From the NCBI GenBank assembly GCA_023142905.1, contig JAGLIP010000009.1, positions 1-13,018 of the forward strand: 13,018 bases of DNA, given 5' to 3'. Source of the DNA: Candidatus Aenigmatarchaeota archaeon. GTDB taxonomy: Archaea > EX4484-52 > B79-G9. Each line of letters opens with the position of its first letter. The first letter of the stretch is position 1. A model generated the notes under the pieces. It searched no databases and was not told the DNA's origin. It worked only from the letters and a program-made list of their open reading frames with translations. Made by a program: the position numbers and the translations under genes. Shown here piece by piece: positions 6,222-13,018 of this stretch.

Positions 6222-7919
6222 TTAATGATGTTTCACGCGAACCGCAACACCAGTATTAAAATCATCCATCTCTTTTTCATTCATTAGTGCTGTTCCGCAT
6301 GAAAGTAGTTTATTCTTAGCGTCAACAACAAATACCGAATCACCCGGACGAATATTTTTATCCGCATATTTCACGAATTTTGCAAAAATGTTTTTTCCCA
6401 ACGCGGCAAAATCAGTGACAGAATCGTCAACAACCACACAATATTTTTTCTCAGTTAACACAGTGTGTAGTTTTTTAGCGCCCTGAAACGAAGGCACAAA
6501 TAACCCATCACTTGCACGAATAGTTCCGAGAAGTGTTTTTTCATCCCACACGCGCCTTATTCTTTTTGTCTTTTCAGAGATTTCAACAGTCGTTTTTTTA
6601 GAGAATATTTTTTTTGCGTTTTTTCCGTATTGGTATTGAACAATTGAGGAAATATTATCCATGGGGTCTGTTTTGTGTTTTGGTTTAAAATACCCAGGAA
6701 CAATACTTTGGCCGAAAGGATATGTTGTTTTGAGTGTTGCAGGAATTTTTAATCCCATCCATTGATATTTACGGCTTTTGCTTGTGACTTGCTTTAATTG
6801 TTTTTTCGCACGATATATTTCCGGTCTGTTTTTTGACTCAATGCCGGTGTAAAAAAATGCGCGTTTTTTGTTTGCAGGCTCTTGTTTTTCAAGGTAATTA
6901 TTGTGTTTTTGCAAGGCCTTGTATGCTTCGTATATTTTCGGGTGGGCTCTTGCGCGCATATCAACAAGATCCCATAGCGCGCCTCTTTGTATTGCGTCTT
7001 TTATTGTTCGTATTTCAGAAAATGTTACGAATAAATTGTGTCTTGCAAGATCTGTTTCAGTAATTTCTTTCGGTGTATTTTTGATGCAAATGGGGCATGT
7101 ACATGGAAAATCTTCAATTGTGTTTAAGTCAAGTGTTCCTGTTGGTGTCATATATCTTTTGGATCGGGCAAAAATAGCATATGCTGCAGAATCAAAAACA
7201 TCAATCCCCAAGGCAACAAGAAATGAAAATATCATTGGGTGTCCGCACCCAAATGCGTGTGTTGGTTTTGCTGAAGAGATATGTTTTTTTGTAGAGATGA
7301 TGATATCTACAAGATCTTTGTATCTGTATTGTTCCATTAAGGGTACAATGCCGCCTATTGAAAAAATGTCGGGTTCTGTTTTTGTTACCTCTTTTGCCGC
7401 CTTTTGTCTTAAATCCCTGAAAATACCGCCCTGTACAGGCCCGTTAAGAAGTGCTGTACTACCAATATCGTTTTTTGCCTGCTTTATTCGTGTTATTGTT
7501 GTTTTAAGTTTTTCTGCTGCTGTTTTTCTTGTGTCTGTTGGCAGGGTAAATTCATCCAACGGAGTTATGATATCGGATCCTATTTTTTTTTGAAAATCAA
7601 TGGTTTCTTTTGGCGTGATTCTAACAGAGCCTTTTGAATACATCTGAAATGTTCCGGAATCGGTGTATATCGGACCCCGCCAGCCATAGAATTTATGCAG
7701 GCCCTTGTTTTCTATCTCTTGTCGGTGTTTTGAATTTTTTATAATGTATGCATTTGTGATTAAAAGGTCTGCTTTGAATTTTCGCTTCAATTCTTTAGGG
7801 GTTATTTCCGGTTTATTTGGATTCACCACAATTGCTATTGTCGGGGTCTGTATTTTGTGTTTTTTTATTGACCAACTACCGATTCTTCCTGAAGCATCTC
7901 TTTTTTTGAGTTCGAACAT
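6222..7919 (-). CDS. tgtA: Archaeosine tRNA-guanine transglycosylase (TgtA)
   Basis: Exchanges guanine at tRNA position 15 for preQ0, the first tRNA-level step of archaeosine synthesis; 565 aa, normal for the full-length archaeal enzyme. Catalytic domain: TDSGTFQMY (86-94, with the general-acid/base Asp 87), GPVQGGIF (160-167), SIGGIVP (187-193), GIDVFDS (238-244, probable nucleophile D240), RYMTPTGTLDL, then zinc ligands C273, C275, C278 and H294 in FPCTCPIC and ARHNL. The middle C1/C2 domains follow (TYPFGQS, YQYGKNAKKIF), and a C-terminal PUA domain (about 490-565: FAKFVKYADKNIRPGDSVFVV, then LLSCGTALM) that recognises tRNA. All key residues seem intact; DSGTFQ has Thr where Ser, Ala or Gly is common. 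It is divergent from the RaSEA-ArcS gene, with 52 bp between the chosen ATGs, and apparently shares its TATA box. Confidence 0.96.
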   Translation of the reverse strand: MFELKKRDASGRIGSWSIKKHKIQTPTIAIVVNPNKPEITPKELKRKFKADLLITNAYIIKNSKHRQEIENKGLHKFYGWRGPIYTDSGTFQMYSKGSVRITPKETIDFQKKIGSDIITPLDEFTLPTDTRKTAAEKLKTTITRIKQAKNDIGSTALLNGPVQGGIFRDLRQKAAKEVTKTEPDIFSIGGIVPLMEQYRYKDLVDIIISTKKHISSAKPTHAFGCGHPMIFSFLVALGIDVFDSAAYAIFARSKRYMTPTGTLDLNTIEDFPCTCPICIKNTPKEITETDLARHNLFVTFSEIRTIKDAIQRGALWDLVDMRARAHPKIYEAYKALQKHNNYLEKQEPANKKRAFFYTGIESKNRPEIYRAKKQLKQVTSKSRKYQWMGLKIPATLKTTYPFGQSIVPGYFKPKHKTDPMDNISSIVQYQYGKNAKKIFSKKTTVEISEKTKRIRRVWDEKTLLGTIRASDGLFVPSFQGAKKLHTVLTEKKYCVVVDDSVTDFAALGKNIFAKFVKYADKNIRPGDSVFVVDAKNKLLSCGTALMNEKEMDDFNTGVAVRVKHH

Positions 7920-7943
7920 AGTAAATGTTAGTTTGTGGGTTTC

Positions 7944-7953
7944 TTAAATTTAA
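7944..7953. promoter_or_regulatory. Shared palindromic TATA element between tgtA and the RaSEA-ArcS gene
   Basis: TTAAATTTAA is a perfect 10-bp palindrome. It is about 29 bp from the tgtA ATG (7919) on the minus strand and about 24 bp from ATG 7972 on the plus strand, so it fits leaderless starts in both directions. No other good TATA match lies in this gap. Confidence 0.55.
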
Positions 7954-7971
7954 CACCCCAATATGTCGTTC

Positions 7972-9306
7972 ATGATTAAAAAAACAAAAACAATAATTGT
8001 TGATTCCGGAAGATGTTCCTGGGGGAAATGTATTTTTTGCAGTTTCTCTAAAAAACCGAATACACAAGAAGCATCAGTTGAGCGGCTTAAAAGGGGTCTT
8101 GATTCAGCACTAAAAGAGGATATTTTTGAACTCAAATATCTAAATTCGGGTAGTTTTCTTGACGAAAAACAAATTCCAAAAGAATTTAGAAACTATTTCT
8201 TTGAAAAGTGTAACAGTTCAGGCATTTCTGAAGTCGTTGTTGAATGCCTTCCGGAACATGTAAATAAAAATGTTTTGCGGGATATTAAAAAAAGGTGTAA
8301 AAAAGTGCGCGTAAGTTTTGCTTTAGGCCTTGAAGTTGCTGATGATAAGGTTCTTAAAAAAATAATGAAGAGTTTTGATGTAAAAACATATGAAAAAACA
8401 GTAATTCTTTTGAAAAAATACGGCTTTGGTGTGCGCACATACTTGATGACTAATTTGCCAAATGTTCTTGAGGTAAAAAAAAGTCTTGAAAAATCTGTTG
8501 ATTTTGCGCTCAAGAAGAGCGATTCTGTTGCAATAATAAACACATACCCGTATGGTTATTCTCCGCTTTTTTCAATGTGGGTTGAGCGAAAATGGACTCC
8601 ATTGGATAAAAACGAGTTTTTTGATGTATGTGAAAAATACAAAAATAACAAAAAGGTTGAGCTCTTTTTTGATGATTATTTGACATACCCCAAATTTCCT
8701 GATTTTCTGAAACAAAAAATTGTGGGTGCTACAAGCGAATGCCTTAATCACGCGCACTTTGATGTGTGGCAGGAATATTTTGAAAGATTTTATGTTGTGC
8801 CGTCAATAAAAGAATATGCGCTTTTTCTTCCATGCGCGTTTAGAAAACCATATTCGCGGTCACAAACCCATAAAAAAATACTTGAAAGATTACAGGGGAT
8901 TGCATCATATAAAAAAATACATCAAATAATGATTTCAACGCCGGGAATTATTCCGCGGGACTTTGAGAGCAAATACCCATTTGAATCTTATGACTGGCCT
9001 GAATGGGAAGAGACCGAGAAAATAAAAAAAGAATATATTGAAGTTACAAAAAAAAGAGTAAAAAGATATCTTTTAAAACACCAATACAAAAAGATATTTT
9101 CCTATTTCAAGTCAGAGTCAGAAAGTTTTATAGCACTTAAAGATGCGTGCGCAGAACTCAAAGTGCCGCTTATAACCCTACTGGATGAAAAGATGTATAA
9201 AGAAATAAAACACATGAACAACGGCAAAACACCAAATGCGATTTTAACGCAACGACGGCTTTTGGATTCTTTTGTAAAAGTGTTAAGAAAAAATATTGAT
9301 GATTAA
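7972..9306 (+). CDS. Archaeosine synthase: RaSEA-like radical SAM domain fused to an ArcS core
   Basis: 444 aa. The N-terminal part (about 5-280) is a radical SAM domain of the RaSEA/Elp3-like type: cluster cysteines C15, C20, C23 in GRCSWGKCIFCSF, then LKYLNSGSFLDEKQIP, VVECLPEHV, VSFALGLEVADDKVLKKIMK, GFGVRTYLM and NTYPYGYSPLF. The C-terminal part carries PCAFRKPYSRSQTH (287-300), an exact match to the ArcS-specific motif PCX3KPYX2SX2H, followed by the ArcS core (ISTPGIIPRDFESKYPFESYDW, about 321-342). Known roles: ArcS couples lysine to preQ0-15 in tRNA, and RaSEA cleaves the adduct to archaeosine. A single chain for both is inferred from the motifs. The TGT-like and PUA parts of full ArcS are absent. 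The start at 7972 is chosen for its distance from the TATA palindrome; ATG 7963 is the in-frame alternative. Confidence 0.8.
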   Translation: MIKKTKTIIVDSGRCSWGKCIFCSFSKKPNTQEASVERLKRGLDSALKEDIFELKYLNSGSFLDEKQIPKEFRNYFFEKCNSSGISEVVVECLPEHVNKNVLRDIKKRCKKVRVSFALGLEVADDKVLKKIMKSFDVKTYEKTVILLKKYGFGVRTYLMTNLPNVLEVKKSLEKSVDFALKKSDSVAIINTYPYGYSPLFSMWVERKWTPLDKNEFFDVCEKYKNNKKVELFFDDYLTYPKFPDFLKQKIVGATSECLNHAHFDVWQEYFERFYVVPSIKEYALFLPCAFRKPYSRSQTHKKILERLQGIASYKKIHQIMISTPGIIPRDFESKYPFESYDWPEWEETEKIKKEYIEVTKKRVKRYLLKHQYKKIFSYFKSESESFIALKDACAELKVPLITLLDEKMYKEIKHMNNGKTPNAILTQRRLLDSFVKVLRKNIDD

Positions 9307-9307
9307 A

Positions 9308-10369
9308 ATGTATTCTGAACGGATTAAAAAAATTCATGAACTTGTAAAAAAAGAAAATTTAGATGCTGTATTTTTAAGTGGTGTTGACTGCACAATACCG
9401 AATATTTATTATTTTACCGGATTTCTTGATGTATTCCCTTCCTCTTTTGTTGTTTCAGACAAAAGTGAGTGGCTTTTGACATTCTCACCAAGAAAAGCCA
9501 GGATCAAAACAAAAATAAAACAAGTCGTGGATCTCAACGATATAAGAATATCCGAATTCTTAAAAAAAAGAGGCCTTGATTGCGGGAGAATTGGGATTGA
9601 CGGCAAAGAACAATACTCTTTTTTTGAGGCGCTTAAAAAGCAGCTTCCGGGATTGACGCTGGTTAATATTTCGACACAAATAAATTCTATTCGTTGCGTA
9701 AAAGATGATTTTGAGCTGCAGAAAATACGGACCGCGTGTCTTCTTACAGATGGTGTTATGGAAGATGTTGCTTCTGAAACGATTGTTGGGAAAAACGAAC
9801 TTCAGGTCGCAAATATTATCAAAAAAGCCATGCTTGATAAAGGCAAAGACTGGGCATTTGACACAATTGTTGCCGGAGACACCAACTCGTCTTTTGTGCA
9901 TCATGTTCCTGAAAAAATAAAATTTCGAAATATTGCGCTTCTTGATTTTGGTGTTAAGCATGACTATTATTGCGCGGATATGGCACGAATGATTTTGCTT
10001 GAGCGAAAAAAAGAGCACAAACGGGCTGTGGATGCATTAAAAGATGTGCATGCGCTTCTTGACGATTATGTAAAACCCGGGGTTCCTGCATGCAACATAC
10101 ATAATTTCGCAAAAAACAGGCTTATTGAATTGGGTTTTAAAGAAACTAATTTCGGTGAATTTCATGCACTGGGTCATTCTGTGGGGCTTGAAGCACATGA
10201 CGGCTTTGGGCTGTCGCCAAAAAACACACAGCCAGTTTTGGAAAATATGGTGTTGACTTTAGAGCCCGCAATATATTTTCCGGGTAGTTTTGGTGTACGG
10301 CTTGAAGACACAATTGTCGTTACAAAAACAGGAATCAAAAGGCTTACTAAATCAAGTTATGATTCGTAA
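9308..10369 (+). CDS. M24 family metallopeptidase (Xaa-Pro dipeptidase / aminopeptidase P type)
   Basis: 353 aa, the usual size for a two-domain creatinase-fold peptidase that removes residues before proline. The N-terminal creatinase-like domain (about 1-130) starts MYSERIKKIHELVKKENLDAVFL and has YYFTGF. The catalytic pita-bread domain holds all five metal ligands: D213 (LLDFGV), D224 (CADMAR), H290 (HALGHSVGLEAHD), E319 (TLEPAIY) and E333 (GVRLEDT), plus H286 and H297 placed as in E. coli PepP. Whether it is a dipeptidase or an aminopeptidase cannot be told from the sequence. The start is 1 nt after the RaSEA-ArcS stop, so the two are co-transcribed; in-frame ATG 9299 and TTG 9296 would overlap that gene and add nothing family-like. 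The link to tRNA modification is probably only positional. Confidence 0.92.
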   Translation: MYSERIKKIHELVKKENLDAVFLSGVDCTIPNIYYFTGFLDVFPSSFVVSDKSEWLLTFSPRKARIKTKIKQVVDLNDIRISEFLKKRGLDCGRIGIDGKEQYSFFEALKKQLPGLTLVNISTQINSIRCVKDDFELQKIRTACLLTDGVMEDVASETIVGKNELQVANIIKKAMLDKGKDWAFDTIVAGDTNSSFVHHVPEKIKFRNIALLDFGVKHDYYCADMARMILLERKKEHKRAVDALKDVHALLDDYVKPGVPACNIHNFAKNRLIELGFKETNFGEFHALGHSVGLEAHDGFGLSPKNTQPVLENMVLTLEPAIYFPGSFGVRLEDTIVVTKTGIKRLTKSSYDS

Positions 10370-10374
10370 CCACA

Positions 10375-11235
10375 TTATTTTTTTCTTAAGACATACATTG
10401 GTGTGATTTTAGAATATTCATTATCTTCAGATTCAAAAACATCCACTATTTCAAAATATTTTTGGTATTCTAGTTCTTCTTTATCCCGATAATTATAAAC
10501 AAAAACTTTGTCTATAAATTTAGTGCTCCAAAAATTCCAAACAATGTCAAGTATTTCATTTAGATTTTCAAACCCAGTATTAAATCTTTCATTGTTTCTT
10601 ATTCCCGCAATCATTTCTTTTGGTTTTAAAAAAGTGGCTAAATGTGTTTTAGTGTCATACGATAATATCTGCAACTCTAATTCAAGTTCTAACGCACTTT
10701 TATATGTGGGTTTTTTATCTGAAAATTTATTCAAAAGATTTTCTAAATTTTTAATTTTATTTTCTTTTGGGATACAGAATGCGCGAGTTATAAATACGCC
10801 GTTGGATTTAAGAAGTCGGTGTATTTCAGACAACAATAAATCTCTTTTATCCCATGGAATGTTTGGCAGAACGGCATCGCCAATAACCACATCAAACTGC
10901 CCGCTTTTTAAGTGTGTTTCAATCCAGTTTGATACCACAATTACTTCATCCGGGTTTTTTGTTTTTAAAAGAGAATTCATTGCTTCTATCATTTCTTGGT
11001 TTATATCCACAATTGTTGTTTTAAAATTAAATTTCGTTAGTATGTCTCTTATTTCCGGGGTTGCTCCAAGAACTAGTGCTGTTTCTGCGTTGCAGTTATC
11101 TTTTTTTTGTTTCAGCCAGCCATTATATTTTTCAGCTTCTTCCCGTGATATGCGGCTCGGTGGCGTAAAATAAACATTCCACATATTTGCTATTTGTTTC
11201 CAAACAATTGATGTGTTGGCTATGTTTTCAGACAT
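10375..11235 (-). CDS. Class I SAM-dependent methyltransferase, substrate unknown
   Basis: 286 aa. A Rossmann methyltransferase domain spans about residues 48-155: motif I LVLGATPE (54-61), acidic ribose-binding D77 in TTIVDINQEM, motif after strand 4 FDVVIGDAVLPNIPW (114-128), and LLKSNGVFITRAF (141-153), all in the normal order. The N-terminal 47 residues (WNVYFTPPSRISREEAEKY) and the C-terminal 130 residues are not recognised and presumably fix the substrate. Motif I has GATPE in place of the common GxGxG. The gene ends 5 bp from the M24 gene and starts 49 bp from the alpha/beta hydrolase ATG, divergently. Its codons look more AT-rich than the upstream housekeeping genes by eye, which would fit an acquired gene, but composition was not computed. 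Confidence 0.85.
   Translation of the reverse strand: MSENIANTSIVWKQIANMWNVYFTPPSRISREEAEKYNGWLKQKKDNCNAETALVLGATPEIRDILTKFNFKTTIVDINQEMIEAMNSLLKTKNPDEVIVVSNWIETHLKSGQFDVVIGDAVLPNIPWDKRDLLLSEIHRLLKSNGVFITRAFCIPKENKIKNLENLLNKFSDKKPTYKSALELELELQILSYDTKTHLATFLKPKEMIAGIRNNERFNTGFENLNEILDIVWNFWSTKFIDKVFVYNYRDKEELEYQKYFEIVDVFESEDNEYSKITPMYVLRKK
10377..10385 (+). terminator. T7 tract after the M24 gene
   Basis: ATTTTTTTC starts 7 bases after the M24 stop codon and lies inside the last codons of the convergent methyltransferase gene. It suits a U-tract stop for the plus-strand transcript. Confidence 0.4.
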
Positions 11236-11254
11236 AACAATAATAACACCATTG

Positions 11255-11268
11255 TTTTATTAAATATT
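11255..11268. promoter_or_regulatory. Shared TATA element between the methyltransferase and hydrolase genes
   Basis: TTTTATTAAATATT, with the near-palindromic core TTTATTAAA centred at 11260, lies exactly midway between the minus-strand ATG (11235) and the plus-strand ATG (11285), 25 bp from each. No ribosome-binding site at normal spacing precedes either start, so both mRNAs look leaderless. Confidence 0.55.
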
Positions 11269-11284
11269 GTGTTTCAATCCAATT

Positions 11285-12154
11285 ATGGTTACCCCAACAT
11301 GTGAATTAGTTAGAATACAAACTCAAGACAATTTAGAACTTCAGGGGCTATTATATAAACCAAAAATAAAAACAGATAAGATTTTGATTCACATACACGC
11401 ATTGATTGGAAATTTCTATGAAAATTTGTTTATAGATTATATTGCAAAAGAAGTTGTTTCAAAAGGATTTGCATTTTTAACATACAATAATCGCGGTGCG
11501 GGGATTTTAGGGGAATTTATCAAAAAAGAAAAAACTAAAAGAACACACATACAATCCGGCGGAAGTGTTGAAAAATTTGAGGATTGTATTATGGATGTCG
11601 GTGCCGGAATTGATTTTGCCGCCAAAAAAGGGTATGATTCAGTTGTTTTAGAAGGCCATAGCCTGGGCTGTCAAAAAATAGCATATTATCGATCCGAAAC
11701 AAAGGATAAACGAGTTAAAAAAATGGTCTTTTTGGCGCCTGTGAATGATATAGCCTATGTGAAAAGAGTGTTAGGTGAGAAATATAATGAATTTTTAAAT
11801 ATTGCAAAAAAGTTAAAAAATGAAGGCAAAGGCAATGAATTAATCCCGAAAGAAATGGCGTTTTATCCTATGATGACCGTAGACAAATATCTTGATTTCG
11901 TCGACCCAACAACGGAACATGGAAAAGTATTGGATTATTCCGGAAGCCTTAAATGCCTTAAAAAAATAAATTGCCCTTCACTTGCGATTTTTGGTTCCGA
12001 TGATGATTACGAAGACCAGCCAGAAAAAACCTTGTCGTTTCTAAAAAACAAATTTAGTTGGGATACGGAATTAGTATGTAATGCAGACCATTGGTTTTTC
12101 GGAAAAGAAATAAAATTAAGTAAACTCATTTCTTCAGGGATTACAAAACTATAA
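11285..12154 (+). CDS. Alpha/beta hydrolase, substrate unknown
   Basis: 289 aa with the alpha/beta hydrolase fold: oxyanion region HIHALIGNFYEN (36-47), YNNRGAG (67-73), nucleophile elbow GHSLGCQ with S126, probable acid in FGSDDDY (236-242, D239-D241) and catalytic H269 in NADHWF. The insert between the nucleophile and the acid (about 153-225) is a lid-like helical cap. It resembles archaeal and bacterial esterase-type proteins of the DUF1749 group, but the match is by motif only. No signal peptide or membrane helix is seen, so it should be cytosolic. The start at 11285 fits the TATA distance; TTG 11267 lies inside the promoter and is rejected. It is divergent from the methyltransferase and converges on the M42 gene with only 2 bp between stops. 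Confidence 0.86.
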   Translation: MVTPTCELVRIQTQDNLELQGLLYKPKIKTDKILIHIHALIGNFYENLFIDYIAKEVVSKGFAFLTYNNRGAGILGEFIKKEKTKRTHIQSGGSVEKFEDCIMDVGAGIDFAAKKGYDSVVLEGHSLGCQKIAYYRSETKDKRVKKMVFLAPVNDIAYVKRVLGEKYNEFLNIAKKLKNEGKGNELIPKEMAFYPMMTVDKYLDFVDPTTEHGKVLDYSGSLKCLKKINCPSLAIFGSDDDYEDQPEKTLSFLKNKFSWDTELVCNADHWFFGKEIKLSKLISSGITKL

Positions 12155-12156
12155 TT

Positions 12157-13018
12157 CTAAAAATATTTTTCTGCAGATTTTATAGATGCTACAACCAATT
12201 TTGCTGCGCCTACAAGATCATCCAAATTCACTATTTCTGTCGGGCTGTGTATGTGTCTTCCAGGAAGCGATATCAACCCGGTCGGTATTCCTTCACGAGA
12301 CATGTTTATTATTGTGGCGTCTGTTGTTCCAAATCTAAGACCTATTTCGAGCTGGTGTTTTATTTTATTGTTTTTTGCAGTACCAACAAGCCATTCTTTT
12401 ATATTTTTTCGTATGAGAAGTCCTCTTCCTTCTGCGTCTGCAAGGGTTACTATTGGCCCTTTGCCAAGAATTGTTGATGAATCTGATTTTGTTATTCCCG
12501 GCATATCTCCGGTAGAGGTTATATCAATAACAAGAGCAATATCGGGATTTATTCCAAATGCTGCTGTTCTTGACCCTTTAAGGCCTACTTCTTCCTGCGT
12601 ACAAAAAAGAAAGTGCGCCTCACCGGAAAAATTGTTTCCAATATTCTTTATTGCCTCAACCAATACGGCGCAACCGGCTCGATCATCAAATGCTGTTCCC
12701 CGTACGGAATTATCCTGAAGCTCTACAAAAGGAACATCGAAGGTTATTTGATCACCAATTTCAATTCCGTGTTGAATCAATAAATCTTTTTCTTTGTTTT
12801 TAGCATTATCTTTATCTTTTTTTTCTTTATCAATAAGGCCAATATCAACGAATAATTCTTTTAATTTTGTAACTTTTTTTGATTCGTCTGCTTCTTCAAA
12901 AAACGGACCCTTACAGACAATCACACCATTGATTTCGCGATTTTTTGTGTGTATTTTTACAGGTGTCATAGGGGTTATTTTTTCTGAAATTCCGCCAATT
13001 GGTGTTACTTTAATATAT
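12157..13018 (-). CDS. M42 family metallo-aminopeptidase (TET/FrvX-like), N-terminus outside window
   Basis: Partial: the frame stays open to the right edge, where the residues IKVTPIGGISEKITP fit the M42 family upstream of Met 12969, so that Met is internal. The first metal-binding His lies outside the window. Counting from Met 12969: DD pair in TAFDDRAG (92-98), catalytic and metal-binding E126/E127 in TQEEVGLKGSR, metal Asp D149 in VIDIT, and final metal His in GRHIHSPTE (H239/H241). M42 enzymes form dodecameric tetrahedral (TET) aminopeptidases that degrade peptides released by the proteasome or unfoldases. A Lys/Asp-rich stretch (about residues 47-63) lengthens the region before GIEIGD compared with the usual short link. 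The other substrate-site motifs look intact, so the protein is probably active. Confidence 0.93.
   Translation of the reverse strand, partial: YIKVTPIGGISEKITPMTPVKIHTKNREINGVIVCKGPFFEEADESKKVTKLKELFVDIGLIDKEKKDKDNAKNKEKDLLIQHGIEIGDQITFDVPFVELQDNSVRGTAFDDRAGCAVLVEAIKNIGNNFSGEAHFLFCTQEEVGLKGSRTAAFGINPDIALVIDITSTGDMPGITKSDSSTILGKGPIVTLADAEGRGLLIRKNIKEWLVGTAKNNKIKHQLEIGLRFGTTDATIINMSREGIPTGLISLPGRHIHSPTEIVNLDDLVGAAKLVVASIKSAEKYF

Noticed and set aside
6901..7593. 230-aa plus-strand open frame inside tgtA
   Set aside because: Fully antisense to the conserved TgtA catalytic domain, with no recognisable motif or ribosome site.
10508..11173. 221-aa plus-strand open frame inside the methyltransferase
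   Set aside because: Antisense shadow of a gene with clear methyltransferase motifs; its own protein shows no family pattern.
11267..11284. TTG start for the alpha/beta hydrolase
   Set aside because: It overlaps the TATA element; ATG 11285 is at the expected leaderless distance.

Overview
The window is a compact, AT-rich stretch of archaeal chromosome. The archaeal assignment rests on gene content: a Cdc48-type AAA+ ATPase, a zinc-finger RPA, RadA, archaeosine tRNA-guanine transglycosylase (TgtA), an archaeosine-forming radical SAM protein, ThpR and an M42 peptidase. It is supported by the signals: TATA boxes about 25 bp upstream of apparently leaderless starts, mixed with GGTG(A) Shine-Dalgarno sites 5-6 nt upstream of internal operon genes. 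The lineage cannot be fixed from the sequence; an uncultivated euryarchaeal or DPANN-like genome is a guess. No rRNA, tRNA, insertion sequence, prophage or CRISPR array was seen, and no gene-free stretch exceeds 300 bases.

Layout. 1-788: the C-terminal AAA module of a Cdc48/VAT-type unfoldase, cut by the left edge. 861-2825: an rpa-radA operon with a leaderless promoter, pairing the ssDNA-binding protein with the recombinase. It ends at a hairpin terminator that also serves the convergent PRC-barrel gene. 5031-2927 (minus strand): an Orc/ExeA-like AAA ATPase with a C-terminal winged helix, which appears to start on AUA, then a DUF92 integral membrane protein, then a small PRC-barrel protein. 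5049-5150: two near-identical 43-44 bp direct repeats joined by a 9-bp-stem hairpin, lying between the ATPase and thpR. 5290-6212: thpR (RNA ligase/cyclic phosphodiesterase family), overlapping a membrane-anchored OB-fold protein. 6222-10369: tgtA (minus) and, divergently, a radical SAM gene followed by an M24 aminopeptidase-P-like gene. 10375-12154: a divergent pair, a class I SAM methyltransferase and an alpha/beta hydrolase, both of unknown substrate. 12157-13018: an M42 metallo-aminopeptidase cut by the right edge.

Most notable is the radical SAM gene at 7972-9306. Its N-terminal two thirds look like RaSEA, the radical SAM lyase of archaeosine synthesis. Its C-terminal third carries the ArcS-specific motif PCX3KPYX2SX2H and the following ArcS core. 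ArcS normally attaches lysine to preQ0 in tRNA and RaSEA then splits the lysine adduct to give archaeosine. Here both steps seem to sit in one polypeptide, back to back with tgtA, which inserts preQ0. This would be a minimal two-gene, three-step archaeosine locus. Two divergent gene pairs (tgtA/RaSEA-ArcS and methyltransferase/hydrolase) each appear to share a single near-symmetric TATA element midway between two leaderless ATGs.
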